Shown: positions 7,636 through 14,887 of the stretch, piece by piece
Layout of the letters: the number at the start of each line of letters is the position of its first letter
How positions within the stretch are numbered: the first letter of the stretch is position 1
Assembly: GCA_944376975.1 (NCBI GenBank)
Contig: CALWEE010000008.1
Span: forward strand, 1-19,664
DNA: 19,664 bases
Direction: 5' to 3'
Source: an uncultured Lachnospiraceae bacterium
GTDB taxonomy: Bacteria > Bacillota > Clostridia > Lachnospirales > Lachnospiraceae
The notes under the pieces: model-generated
The model's input: the letters and a program-made list of their open reading frames with translations, nothing else
Databases searched by the model: none
What the model was told of the DNA's origin: nothing
Made by a program: the position numbers and the translations under genes

Positions 7636-8259
7636 TTATTTTTCAAAGATGCTGGCGATATCCTGAACGATCGGATCATCGGAAGTCAGGGTCTCGTCCA
7701 TGTCTTCATCGGCGTCATCGGCGTCACGGGACGCCATCTCCGGTACGTTCTGATACACCATCTTTGTTTCAACGGTGGCGTCCGCCGGTACGAAGGTATC
7801 GACTTTGGCCAGCTCGATCTTGAAAGCGTCGCTGTCCAGAAGTTCCATCTGGGCGGTGGCCAGGGATTTGTACTGGCTCTTGTAGCTTTCGTACTGCTGG
7901 AGCAGCTCGACGGTCTTCGCGCGAAGGTTTTCCAGTTCTTTTCTGGCGTCGGCCAGGATGGCTTCGGCTTTTACGGAAGCTTCCTGTTCGATGACCGCCG
8001 CGTTGGCTTTCGCGGAAGCGATCGTTTCCTCAGAGGTGGTCTCGGCCAAAACAAGGGCTTTCTGAAGGGATTTTTCAATGCCTTTGTACTGATTGATGCC
8101 GTCGTTTAAAACGTTGACCTTGTCTTTCAGTTCCATATTCTCTCTGTACAACGTTTCGTAATCGGAAGAAAGGCTGGCAAGGAAGCTGTCCACGTCTGCC
8201 TTGGAATATCCCATGCCCGATTTAAAAGATTTAGCCTGTACATCAATTGGTGTTAACAT
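7636..8259 (-). CDS. divIVA: DivIVA-family cell division/polarity protein
   Basis: This 207-residue protein has the N-terminal DivIVA lipid-binding domain (LTPIDVQAKSFKSGMGYSKADVDSFL, in part), followed by a long coiled coil (about residues 30-130) rich in Glu, Lys and Ala heptads. An acidic C-terminal tail (about residues 185-205) follows. DivIVA proteins gather at negatively curved membrane at septa and poles and recruit partners. The start has a strong AGGAGGA (8267-8273) 7 nt ahead, and that site overlaps the stop of the broken ylmH frame. It is the last gene of the cluster; a clear terminator follows. Confidence 0.93.
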   Translation of the reverse strand: MLTPIDVQAKSFKSGMGYSKADVDSFLASLSSDYETLYRENMELKDKVNVLNDGINQYKGIEKSLQKALVLAETTSEETIASAKANAAVIEQEASVKAEAILADARKELENLRAKTVELLQQYESYKSQYKSLATAQMELLDSDAFKIELAKVDTFVPADATVETKMVYQNVPEMASRDADDADEDMDETLTSDDPIVQDIASIFEK

Positions 8260-8271
8260 ATGCTACTCCTC

Positions 8272-8948
8272 CTATACATACTTTCGTATTTCGATGATAC
8301 ATTTGTTCTTTTTTGATCTGTTCCGCAGGTCGATAAAAACAAATTTACCTTTGTGACGCACGGAAATGATATCTTCGCTTTGAAGCGTATGACTGCCGGA
8401 GACAGTCAGGCGTCCGTTGATAAATACTTCCCGGTTTTCTGACAGATTTCCAGTCGGGGCGTCTGATACGCTTCCGGAAGCTGGGCCTGTTCGACGTGTA
8501 CAGCCGTATGCCCGACCTGTGTCAGCTCATCCAGGATAAACGCTCCGGTTTCCTGCCGTACGCATACCCACGCGCCCTTCTCCTGGACAAGGATGTCGCC
8601 GATCTTCTCCCGACGCAGGCCAAGGCCGAGTATGCTGCCAAGATAGTCTCTGTGGCCGGGAACGGTGGCGAAACGGGGATAGGCCGGCGCGATATAAAGC
8701 CATATGACCGGCCAGCTTTTTGGCGTTTCGGCGGCGAAAGCGGCTACCACCCGCTCTGCCTGAGGAAATCCGCCGTAAAAAAAGATGTTTTTGGCGCCGG
8801 TTTCCGCCAGGATATCTTCTTTGTTCCGCAGGAGCAGATCCTGCTCATACATATTCAGAAAATCAGAAAAACATGGACGGTCTTCGTAGTATGAACGGGG
8901 CGCCATGTCCTTCATATGCCGTAAAAATACCTGTTCTTCTTTTGTCAT
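8272..8948 (-). pseudogene. ylmH: YlmH-like S4 RNA-binding protein gene, disrupted by internal deletion and frameshift
   Basis: From ATG 8948 (GAGGTG 8 nt upstream) a 180-codon frame encodes the YlmH N-terminal and central domains, including DFLN, PRF and HRDYLGSILGLGLRREKIGDI blocks. It stops at 8406. The end of the S4 domain continues in another frame from about 8439 to TAG 8272-8274, reading ENREVFINGRLTVSG and on to ISVRHKGKF. The first half of S4, where an RLD...SR helix block is expected, is missing. The intact part (173 residues) plus the tail (55) totals 228, about 30 short of the usual length near 257. The join lies in GAAAACCGGGA (8429-8439), readable as QKTG in one frame and ENRE in the other. 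This suggests deletion between short direct repeats. The remaining frame would make a protein without S4 binding. Confidence 0.85.
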
Positions 8949-8955
8949 GCCGTCA

Positions 8956-9216
8956 TCACCTCAGAAGAAGACAGATCTGCCGCGCGTACAGGATCAGCAG
9001 ATAAAGGATGACCGGTGACAGATCGACCCCCTGGATATAAAGGACAGACTTTTTGAGCAGATAACGTATCGGCTGGAGCAAAGGCTCCATGATATCGTTC
9101 ATCAGCCTGCGCAAAGCCTGACTCATGGGAAGCCAGGATACGAAGATGTAAACCTTGTCCGCGAAAAAAAAAAAAAAAAGGAACCAGTAGATCACGCTGA
9201 TGAGGTATACTGTCAA
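8956..9216 (-). CDS. YggT-family membrane protein
   Basis: This 86-residue protein has two hydrophobic segments (about residues 3-28 and 66-84) around the family core, FVSWLP, then the helix running through IMEPLLQPIRYLL, then GVDLSPVI. It corresponds to YlmG beside sepF in Bacillus, a family linked to division and envelope organisation but biochemically unsolved. The start appears to be TTG 9216 with GAGGTGG (9223-9229) 6 nt upstream; no ATG occurs before residue 51. A GTG at 9226 opens a different frame that does not fit the family. Codons 13-18 contain a run of 16 T, giving a polyphenylalanine stretch in the first membrane segment. The present run length keeps the gene in frame. Confidence 0.85.
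   Translation of the reverse strand: MTVYLISVIYWFLFFFFFADKVYIFVSWLPMSQALRRLMNDIMEPLLQPIRYLLKKSVLYIQGVDLSPVILYLLILYARQICLLLR
9164..9179. repeat. 16-nt homopolymer (A on +, T on coding strand) inside yggT
   Basis: Sixteen consecutive A residues occupy 9164-9179. They encode the Phe run in the first membrane segment of the YggT protein. Runs of this length are prone to replication and transcription slippage, and a change of one base would put yggT out of frame. Confidence 0.95.
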
Positions 9217-9227
9217 TCCTTCCCACC

Positions 9228-9824
9228 TCAGAATTCGTTTTTAAATGAAGGAATGCGTATACCGGAAGAAATGACCTCCTGAAGGTCTCCGGAGATCTCG
9301 ATGCTTTCCGGCGTTACGATAAATATATAATTGGAGATCTTTTCAATGTTGCCTGCCATGGCGTAGCAGGATCCGGATATGAAGTCGATGATCCGCTGGG
9401 CGATGTCCAGGTCGATGCCTTCCAGATTAACGACAGCCGCCCTTCCGGACAGGAGCACATCGCTGATCTCTCTGGAATCTTCAAAAACAGTAGGCCTGAG
9501 TACGCACACTTCGCCACGGCTTTTTGACGCGGACTTCATGGGGACGATCTTGCTTCCGGAGGACGCCGGAGCGCGGTATGGAGCGGACGAAGCGCTTTTT
9601 GACCGGGGCTGCGCGGCGGCTGCCTTTGTCTCATGACGCTGGGACCGTTCCCGTACAGGCGCTTCCTTACGGGCGGCTTTCTTCTTTACGACCGGCGCGG
9701 GGATGTCTTCAAAATCTTCTTCATCGTCCATGCCGTCGTCTTCGAAATCGTTATAATCGTCATCGTAATCGTCGTCGTCATTCATGTGCATCATATTCAA
9801 AAATTTATCAAAAACATTACTCAT
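9228..9824 (-). CDS. sepF: Cell division protein SepF
   Basis: This 198-residue protein starts with a short amphipathic membrane-binding helix (VFDKFLNMM). A very acidic Asp/Glu-rich stretch (residues 15-42) and a basic Ala/Ser/Lys linker (about 45-105) follow. The conserved SepF domain (about 106-190) contains VCVLRPTVFEDSREISD and the GSCYAMAGNIEKIS block. SepF ties FtsZ filaments to the membrane and forms rings. A strong AAGGAGA (9831-9837) sits 7 nt ahead of ATG 9824 and overlaps the yggS stop. Linker composition differs widely between SepF homologues, so the acidic block is unusual but not disqualifying. Confidence 0.95.
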   Translation of the reverse strand: MSNVFDKFLNMMHMNDDDDYDDDYNDFEDDGMDDEEDFEDIPAPVVKKKAARKEAPVRERSQRHETKAAAAQPRSKSASSAPYRAPASSGSKIVPMKSASKSRGEVCVLRPTVFEDSREISDVLLSGRAAVVNLEGIDLDIAQRIIDFISGSCYAMAGNIEKISNYIFIVTPESIEISGDLQEVISSGIRIPSFKNEF

Positions 9825-9835
9825 AACCCGTCTCC

Positions 9836-10525
9836 TTAATGATAATTCCTGGCGCCGAAGATCCCGGTGCCCACGCGGACAAGGGTAGCCCCTTCTTCTA
9901 TGGCCACTTCGTAGTCTCCGGTCATACCCATCGACAAAACGCTCATAGTAACATTATCAATGTTTTTCCGGTCAATGTCAACTGCTAATTGTTTCAAATC
10001 GCGGAAATAGCCCCGATTATCTTCCGGATCATCGGTAAAAGGCGCCACGGTCATCAATCCGCGCACATGGATACCGGGAAGGGCGGCCGCGTCCCGTACA
10101 AGACGGGTCGTTTCCTCGGCGCTCATACCGAATTTGCTCTCCTCTTCCGCCACGTTGACTTCGATCAGGATGTCCACGTCCACGTTTTTCTTTACGGCTT
10201 CTTTGCTGATCTGTTCAGCCAGCCGGTAGGAATCCACGGAATGGATCAACTTGACCTTATCAACGATATATTTGACTTTGTTGCGCTGCAGGTGGCCGAT
10301 CATGTGCCAGTTAAGAGGCTGTTTGATCGTTTCGTATTTCTCGGTCAGTTCCTGGACTTTGTTCTCGCCGAAATCCACGATCCCTGTGTCCATGGCTTCA
10401 TAGATGTCGCTGACCGGTTTGGTCTTGCTCACCGCGATCAGCGTCACTTCTTTCGGATCCCGTCCGGACCGGAGGCAGGCCGCCCGGATCTTTTCCCGAA
10501 CCTGTTCCACATTTTCTTTGAGCAT
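9836..10525 (-). CDS. YggS/PLPBP pyridoxal-phosphate homeostasis protein
   Basis: This 229-residue protein folds as an alanine-racemase-like barrel. The PLP-binding Lys34 lies in AVSKTKP. Other family blocks are DFGENKVQEL, WHMIGHLQRNK, the IHSVDS block, and SMGMTGDYEVAIEEGAT...RVGTGIFG near the C-terminus, which binds the PLP phosphate. The family buffers PLP and affects amino-acid balance, with no known catalysis. It corresponds to YlmE beside sepF in Bacillus. ATG 10525 has AGGAGA (10535-10540) 9 nt upstream. Confidence 0.95.
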   Translation of the reverse strand: MLKENVEQVREKIRAACLRSGRDPKEVTLIAVSKTKPVSDIYEAMDTGIVDFGENKVQELTEKYETIKQPLNWHMIGHLQRNKVKYIVDKVKLIHSVDSYRLAEQISKEAVKKNVDVDILIEVNVAEEESKFGMSAEETTRLVRDAAALPGIHVRGLMTVAPFTDDPEDNRGYFRDLKQLAVDIDRKNIDNVTMSVLSMGMTGDYEVAIEEGATLVRVGTGIFGARNYH

Positions 10526-10538
10526 CCTACTTCATCTC

Positions 10539-11939
10539 CTAATATACGATCTGATCTTCTGAAACGGTCTCGCCGTTGAGTACGATATTGTCATAAAGGG
10601 CGACGCTGTAATTCAGGTTTTCCTGTACGATGCAGTAGTCGCCGTTTTCATAAAGGACGTTGACGATCTCGAACAGGGCGTACCCTCTGTTCACGTTGTA
10701 TACGCCGTCAAGCTGGCTGGTGGCGCCGATACGGTAACGGGTGTCCTCCCCGTTTTCGTTGGTCCCCACTTTCCCGATATAATCGCCGAGGCTGAATTCG
10801 TCGGTGCTGACGTAAAAATAGTTGTCATCCTGGTAGTATATGGCGTCCGTCCTGAAGTCGGCCACGGTCTCCCCTTCTTCATTGACATGTTCACAGTAAA
10901 ATCCGAATTCGTAAGAGGTATTGTCCTCGATGAGATAGTGTATCGGGATCCTGTAAAAATCTTTTTTCACGAGGGAGGAGGCGGGGATCTTCAGTCCTTC
11001 CGCTTCATCGTATACGATCTCGATATCCACGTAGCGTTCCGATATATAACGGACCATGTATTCGTTGGTCGTCAGTATGGCGTATATACCGTCGTCTTTC
11101 CGGAGCACCTCCGCGGACGCGGTCGTCTTCAGGTTTTCCTTTGAAAAAACAAGGGTGACGGTCTCGGCTTCTTCCAGACGCTCGGCCTCCGCCTCGCTTA
11201 CCTGTATGGCCACGGACCAGGTGCTGCTGTGCACGATCTTGTAGGCCGGTTCGCCTCTCTCGATATAAGTATAGGGATCGGTCTGATGCTTTTCGTATCC
11301 GCTGTCGTTGAACACGTCCGCGGTCAGATCGCGTTTTGTCACGCCCTCCATCCCGTCATAGCAATATGAGACGATGCCGCTCGTATCGGTCGGAACAACG
11401 GAACCGGAGGCGGACTGGCTTCCGCTTTCTTCAAAGGCGTGGATCTTCGCCGCGCTCAGGAATTCGGTGGAGAGGCTTTGCAGCTGATATTCCAGGGAAT
11501 AGACCTGGACGTACTGGCTGTCGCTGTAATTGGTACTGAAAACAGAGACCGCGTCCCGGATCTGGGTATAGTTTCCGGCGGAGGATGTGTCCACCGTCAG
11601 ATCGGCCGTGTCCGTGTCCGGCGCCTGACTGCTCAGCAGGTAGACGTTGCCGTCGACAGCCACCTTGTCGCCTTCGCCCACATAATAGTTGATATAGCCG
11701 TTCCCGGACGCGTTGACCACTTCTTCTTCTCTCAGGCAGACGCCTGTATAGTGGGAACTGTCCACGATCCGCCCGGATTCCACCCGGACGACAGATATGG
11801 AAGGCTTTAACAGATTGACGATCACGGTGATGGTCAGGTAGATAAATATGATCCCGAAGATCACAAAACCGATATTCAGTTTGAACGGATGTTTTTTTTC
11901 AGGTAATGTACCGTTTGGCACAATATTCTCTCCAGTCAT
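10539..11939 (-). CDS. HlyD-like single-span membrane protein
   Basis: This 466-residue protein has a cytoplasmic N-terminus (about 20 residues), one transmembrane helix (about 21-44) and a large exported part. The beginning (VRVESGRIVDSSHYTGVCLREEEVV...GYINYYVGEGDKVAVDG, in part) resembles the lipoyl/barrel-sandwich region of HlyD-type membrane fusion proteins. A later beta-rich part (about 250-330) fits the second barrel half. No ABC or RND transporter gene lies nearby, and a Gram-positive cell has no outer membrane for a classical tripartite pump. The gene lies just upstream of yggS-sepF, with GAGGTG 8 nt before the start. A role in envelope or division functions is possible but unproven. 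Confidence 0.7.
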   Translation of the reverse strand: MTGENIVPNGTLPEKKHPFKLNIGFVIFGIIFIYLTITVIVNLLKPSISVVRVESGRIVDSSHYTGVCLREEEVVNASGNGYINYYVGEGDKVAVDGNVYLLSSQAPDTDTADLTVDTSSAGNYTQIRDAVSVFSTNYSDSQYVQVYSLEYQLQSLSTEFLSAAKIHAFEESGSQSASGSVVPTDTSGIVSYCYDGMEGVTKRDLTADVFNDSGYEKHQTDPYTYIERGEPAYKIVHSSTWSVAIQVSEAEAERLEEAETVTLVFSKENLKTTASAEVLRKDDGIYAILTTNEYMVRYISERYVDIEIVYDEAEGLKIPASSLVKKDFYRIPIHYLIEDNTSYEFGFYCEHVNEEGETVADFRTDAIYYQDDNYFYVSTDEFSLGDYIGKVGTNENGEDTRYRIGATSQLDGVYNVNRGYALFEIVNVLYENGDYCIVQENLNYSVALYDNIVLNGETVSEDQIVY

Positions 11940-12886
11940 TAAAACGCACCTCTTAACGCGCTGCCATTGGTGTAATCAAAACATTTTCCCTGATAGCTTC
12001 CGGCGGCCGTAAGGTAAGATAAAAACTCATCCATCAGCCTGCGCCAGCTCGTGCCCCAGTTGGAGAACAGGGAATCGGGTCCAGGTATACGGGAAAAAAG
12101 ACGTTCCACTCCGATGTCCGGAGACAGGTATTCCAGAAAAAGCCGCAGTCTTTCAAAATAGTCTTCTTTTGTTCCAGGATCCAGCTTCCCGGCCAGGTAA
12201 TCCGCGGCCATGGGGCTGTCCTTCGCGATATAAAGGGAGTGGATCTTGACAAGGGTCGTTCCCAGGACGGAAACGATCTTGGCGGTCTCCACGCAATCTC
12301 TTGGACGGTCGCCCGGCAGATTGAGGATCACATGGGTGCAGGAAGAAAAACCGCGGGAACGGACGCGTCCCATGGCGTCCATATATTCCGCCAGGCCGTG
12401 ACCGCGGTTGATACGGTCCAGCGTATGATAATTGGCGGTCTGGAGTCCCAGTTCGATACATATGCCGACGCCCTTTTTTTCGGACAGGCGGGCCAGTTCG
12501 TCAAGATAAGGATCGGATACGCAGTCCGGCCGGGTAGATACGGCGATCTCGACCACGTCGTCCACATTGGCGGCTTCCTCCATATACTGTGAAAAAAGGG
12601 AAAGCGGCATATAGGTATTGGTATAATTCTGGAAATAGGCGATGAACTTTTCGGCCTTATATCGGCCCCGGATATGTTCCCGGGTCGCCTCGAGCTGTCT
12701 GGCGATGGGGACAGTTGCCGGCATGGCCTCGAACCCGGTCCCCTTTTCCGAACAAAAGGTACAGCCCGGTTTACCGATCCGGTTCGGACAGGTAATGGGA
12801 AGGTTGACCGGCAGTTTATATACCCGGACGCCGTAATGTTTTTTCAAATAATCGGAATACTTATAATATCTGTCTTTCTCCATCAT
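11939..12886 (-). CDS. TIGR01212-type radical SAM protein (YtqA/YhcC family)
   Basis: This protein of about 315 residues has the iron-sulfur cysteines of a radical SAM enzyme at Cys33, Cys42 and Cys45 in TCPNRIGKPGCTFCS. The conserved start RYYKYSDYLKKHYG and the YFQNYTNTY block identify the TIGR01212 group. The HVILNLPGD and KIHSLYIAKDSPMA blocks also fit. The enzyme group binds S-adenosylmethionine; its substrate is unknown to me. Start is ATG 12886 or ATG 12883; no good Shine-Dalgarno is visible, and a -10 box sits only about 9 nt upstream, implying a very short or absent leader. The stop overlaps the next start as TAATG. It appears to be the first gene of the division cluster transcript. 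Confidence 0.88.
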   Translation of the reverse strand: MMEKDRYYKYSDYLKKHYGVRVYKLPVNLPITCPNRIGKPGCTFCSEKGTGFEAMPATVPIARQLEATREHIRGRYKAEKFIAYFQNYTNTYMPLSLFSQYMEEAANVDDVVEIAVSTRPDCVSDPYLDELARLSEKKGVGICIELGLQTANYHTLDRINRGHGLAEYMDAMGRVRSRGFSSCTHVILNLPGDRPRDCVETAKIVSVLGTTLVKIHSLYIAKDSPMAADYLAGKLDPGTKEDYFERLRLFLEYLSPDIGVERLFSRIPGPDSLFSNWGTSWRRLMDEFLSYLTAAGSYQGKCFDYTNGSALRGAF

Positions 12887-12894
12887 ATCTCTCT

Positions 12895-12923
12895 ATTATA
12901 GCGGTTTTGCGCGGATATTTAAA
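12895..12923 (-). promoter_or_regulatory. Promoter of the radical SAM-sepF-divIVA cluster
   Basis: A perfect TATAAT (12895-12900) and TTTAAA (12918-12923) are 17 nt apart on the - strand. Transcription would begin about 12888, two to five nucleotides from the start codon. The rest of 12887-12994 contains a short inverted repeat TTCAT/ATGAA (about 12931-12945). The + strand promoter for the DUF378 gene must also lie here, but I cannot pinpoint it. Confidence 0.55.
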
Positions 12924-12994
12924 GACCAATTTCATCATAAATGAATATTTTATCGTTTTATTGCGGATACTTATGGCAGGAGGTATGAGAAAAG

Positions 12995-13198
12995 ATGGAA
13001 AAAAACTGGTTAGATGTCCTGGCGCTGACCCTGATCATCATCGGCGCCATCAACTGGGGACTTATCGGATTTTTCAATCTGGACGTCGTTTCCCTTCTTT
13101 TTGGAACACTTTCTGTGATCAGCCGGATCGTCTATGCCGTTGTGGGCATTGCCGGACTGTACGCGATCGTCCTGTTCTGGAAACTGCGTTCGGAGTAA
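12995..13198 (+). CDS. DUF378 small membrane protein
   Basis: This 67-residue protein has two transmembrane segments (about residues 7-28 and 40-62) with a GAINWGLIGFFNLDVVSLLFG motif (in part), typical of the DUF378 family, whose role is unknown. AGGAGG at 12978-12983 lies 11 nt before ATG 12995. It is transcribed divergently from the radical SAM gene and convergently with the P-loop gene. Its 3' end runs into the hairpin at 13209-13235. Confidence 0.88.
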   Translation: MEKNWLDVLALTLIIIGAINWGLIGFFNLDVVSLLFGTLSVISRIVYAVVGIAGLYAIVLFWKLRSE

Positions 13199-13201
13199 CA
13201 G

Positions 13202-13235
13202 AAAAAAAGGGGCTTATGCCACGTACATAAGCCCC
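13202..13235 (-). terminator. Strong intrinsic terminator between DUF378 and the P-loop gene
   Basis: GGGGCTTATG (13209-13218) and CATAAGCCCC (13226-13235) form a perfect 10-bp stem with a 7-nt loop. On the - strand seven T follow, so it mainly ends the P-loop gene transcript. On the + strand the same hairpin is followed by only a weak T-rich tract, so it may partly stop DUF378 transcription. Confidence 0.9.
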
Positions 13236-13256
13236 TGCTGTTTCCGTTCGTATGGA

Positions 13257-13676
13257 TCACAGTGAAATGATGATATTGTCTCTGAACTCTTCCGGCAAAG
13301 TGTCGGCGTCCATGGAAATGCTGATCACGAAATCAACGTTGAACTTGGACGAAATATCGTTTAATTTGGAAAGAACGTAGCCGACATAATCATCCGTAAC
13401 AGAAGAAATAGTGAGGAAACTGTCAAGATACATAGCTTCCAGGTCATGGTCCTGTGAGATCAGACCGCATACAAAACCGAGAAACGCGTCGTATGTATCC
13501 AGCGGATAATCGCTTGTGTTGATGAGACGGATCCGGTTGCTGAGTTCAAACATATGTTTGATATTTTTATCAAGATAGACAACGTTGCCTGTCGCTTCTT
13601 TGACGTTTTCGTTTGCTTTCTGGATCAAATATTTTGTTTTGCCTTTACCTTTAACACCTGATATGATCTGTATCAT
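13257..13676 (-). CDS. Small P-loop ATPase-like protein of unknown role
   Basis: This 139-residue protein has a Walker A motif GVKGKGKT (residues 7-14) near its N-terminus and a hydrophobic strand ending in Asp (AMYLDSF, about residues 81-87) that could act as Walker B. The fold looks like a reduced P-loop NTPase of the KAP/AAA or ParA style. Similar short clostridial proteins are often labelled twitching motility protein PilT; the size and lack of PilT boxes make that name doubtful. It has its own promoter (13730-13758), a GAGGAGG ribosome binding site and its own terminator, so it is a single-gene transcript. Function unknown. Confidence 0.75.
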   Translation of the reverse strand: MIQIISGVKGKGKTKYLIQKANENVKEATGNVVYLDKNIKHMFELSNRIRLINTSDYPLDTYDAFLGFVCGLISQDHDLEAMYLDSFLTISSVTDDYVGYVLSKLNDISSKFNVDFVISISMDADTLPEEFRDNIIISL

Positions 13677-13729
13677 TATAATCTCCTCCTCTATAAGTCC
13701 CTCTAGTGTTCCGCGTATCAGCTACCCTC

Positions 13730-13758
13730 ATTATAGTATAAAATGACTGAAAATTCAA
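13730..13758 (-). promoter_or_regulatory. Sigma-A type promoter of the small P-loop gene
   Basis: TTGAAT (13753-13758) and a perfect TATAAT (13730-13735) are separated by 17 nt on the - strand, immediately past the dacA stop. Transcription would start near 13723, giving a leader of about 47 nt with a strong GAGGAGG site. I see no terminator between dacA and this promoter, so read-through from the upstream operon is possible. Confidence 0.8.
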
Positions 13759-13761
13759 TGA

Positions 13762-14877
13762 TTAATTCGGGATTTTGTTCAACAGCTCATTCATTTCAGA
13801 ATAAAGCATATCTCCGTCCCAGGCCCCCAGTATGATGGAAATGAATCCCTGACCGGAGTCGTTGGTGACATACAGGGCGAGGCACCGGCCCGCTTCGTTG
13901 GTCGTGCCGGTCTTGCCGCCGATCACCTTCACGTTGGGCGGATAATCATAGTAGTCCAGGAAATACTGATTGGTCGTTGTATAATCCATGGATACGGTCT
14001 CTTTGGAAGCGTTTTCGTATACGGCCGTATACTCCGTCTGCCGGATGGCGGTGATAAAATCCTCATGCTTCAGACATTCGTTGAGCATAAGGTAGATATC
14101 GTAAGCGGATGTGTAATGGTCGTCGTCGTGGAGCCCGTTGGGATTGACGAAATGGGTGTCCGCGCAGCCCAGTTCTTTGGCCCGTACGTTCATCATGTCG
14201 CAGAAGGCTTCGATGCTGCCCGCCACGTGGATGGCGAGGGCATTTGCCGCGTCGTTGCCGCTTTGGATCATCAGGCCATAGAAAAGCTGCTTTACCGTGA
14301 GCACATCGCCTACTTCCAGATAACACAGGGAAGCGTCCGGTTCGGTGACGACCATGTCTTCAGTAAAGGTGACTTCCTCGTTAAAGTCACAGTTTTCCAG
14401 CACGAGCAGCGCGGTCATCAGTTTGGTCAGACTGGCTGGCGCTCTTCTCTCATAAATATTTTTCGCGTAAAGGCCCTCCAGGCTGTCGATGCCGGCAAGC
14501 AGCGCCGCGCCGGACTCAAGCTGGAGTTCTTCCTGCGCCTCCTCAGGCGCTTGTGTTTCGCCGGTTTCTTCTGTTTCCATATTCGGATCGGCGCCATCTT
14601 CCGTCTCGCTTTCCGTTTCCGTGTATACGCCATCCTGCGTCTCACCGGTCTCCTCCGCGCTTTCCGGGACGCTGAGAGAAGCGCCCTCCTTTGGAAAGAT
14701 CACAAGGGAAGTGGCCATGAAATCGGTCGCTTCGATCTGGTTGCTGCTGACGATGGATGAGGTGTCGGACAGGATCGTGTCAGAATAAGACTTGATCAGC
14801 GATCCGGAAGACGCGCATCCGGTCAGGGCAACGATAAAACTCAGGGAGAATAAGATTCCCGCGTATCTTTTTTTCAT
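13762..14877 (-). CDS. dacA: D-alanyl-D-alanine carboxypeptidase lipoprotein (S11 family)
   Basis: This 371-residue protein has a lipoprotein signal with lipobox LTGC (Cys21). A Glu/Thr-rich acidic linker (about residues 75-120) leads to a penicillin-binding S11 domain. Catalytic motifs are SLTK (Ser149, Lys152), SGN (206-208) and KTG (322-324). It removes the terminal D-Ala of peptidoglycan stem peptides, limiting cross-linking. The long linker would hold the enzyme away from the membrane. The start has TAGGTG 8 nt upstream, overlapping the mgsA stop, so it is the last gene of the mrdA-min-rodA-mgsA transcript. The Cys anchor is notable because most DacA proteins use a C-terminal amphipathic helix; no such helix is evident here. 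Confidence 0.9.
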   Translation of the reverse strand: MKKRYAGILFSLSFIVALTGCASSGSLIKSYSDTILSDTSSIVSSNQIEATDFMATSLVIFPKEGASLSVPESAEETGETQDGVYTETESETEDGADPNMETEETGETQAPEEAQEELQLESGAALLAGIDSLEGLYAKNIYERRAPASLTKLMTALLVLENCDFNEEVTFTEDMVVTEPDASLCYLEVGDVLTVKQLFYGLMIQSGNDAANALAIHVAGSIEAFCDMMNVRAKELGCADTHFVNPNGLHDDDHYTSAYDIYLMLNECLKHEDFITAIRQTEYTAVYENASKETVSMDYTTTNQYFLDYYDYPPNVKVIGGKTGTTNEAGRCLALYVTNDSGQGFISIILGAWDGDMLYSEMNELLNKIPN

Positions 14878-14887
14878 GATTCATCAC

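Noticed and set aside
8406..8439. Programmed frameshift as the explanation for the ylmH frame change
   Set aside because: A frameshift alone would not explain the missing first half of the S4 domain, and no slippery heptamer with a downstream structure is apparent.
8496..9004. Open frames on the + strand across ylmH
   Set aside because: They are antisense to the recognisable YlmH blocks and have no supporting motif.
8945..9226. Alternative - strand frame over yggT starting at GTG 9226
   Set aside because: The translation after the T run lacks hydrophobic segments and family motifs, while the other frame matches YggT on both sides of the run.
9720..9790. Repeated GAT/GAC-like trinucleotides at the sepF 5' end considered as a microsatellite
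   Set aside because: The codons vary (Asp, Glu, Tyr, Asn mixed) and are best explained as an acidic linker; no long pure repeat unit is present.
13202..13235. Hairpin considered as a small RNA or attachment-site core
   Set aside because: The perfect stem plus seven T on the - strand at a convergent gene junction is fully explained as a terminator.
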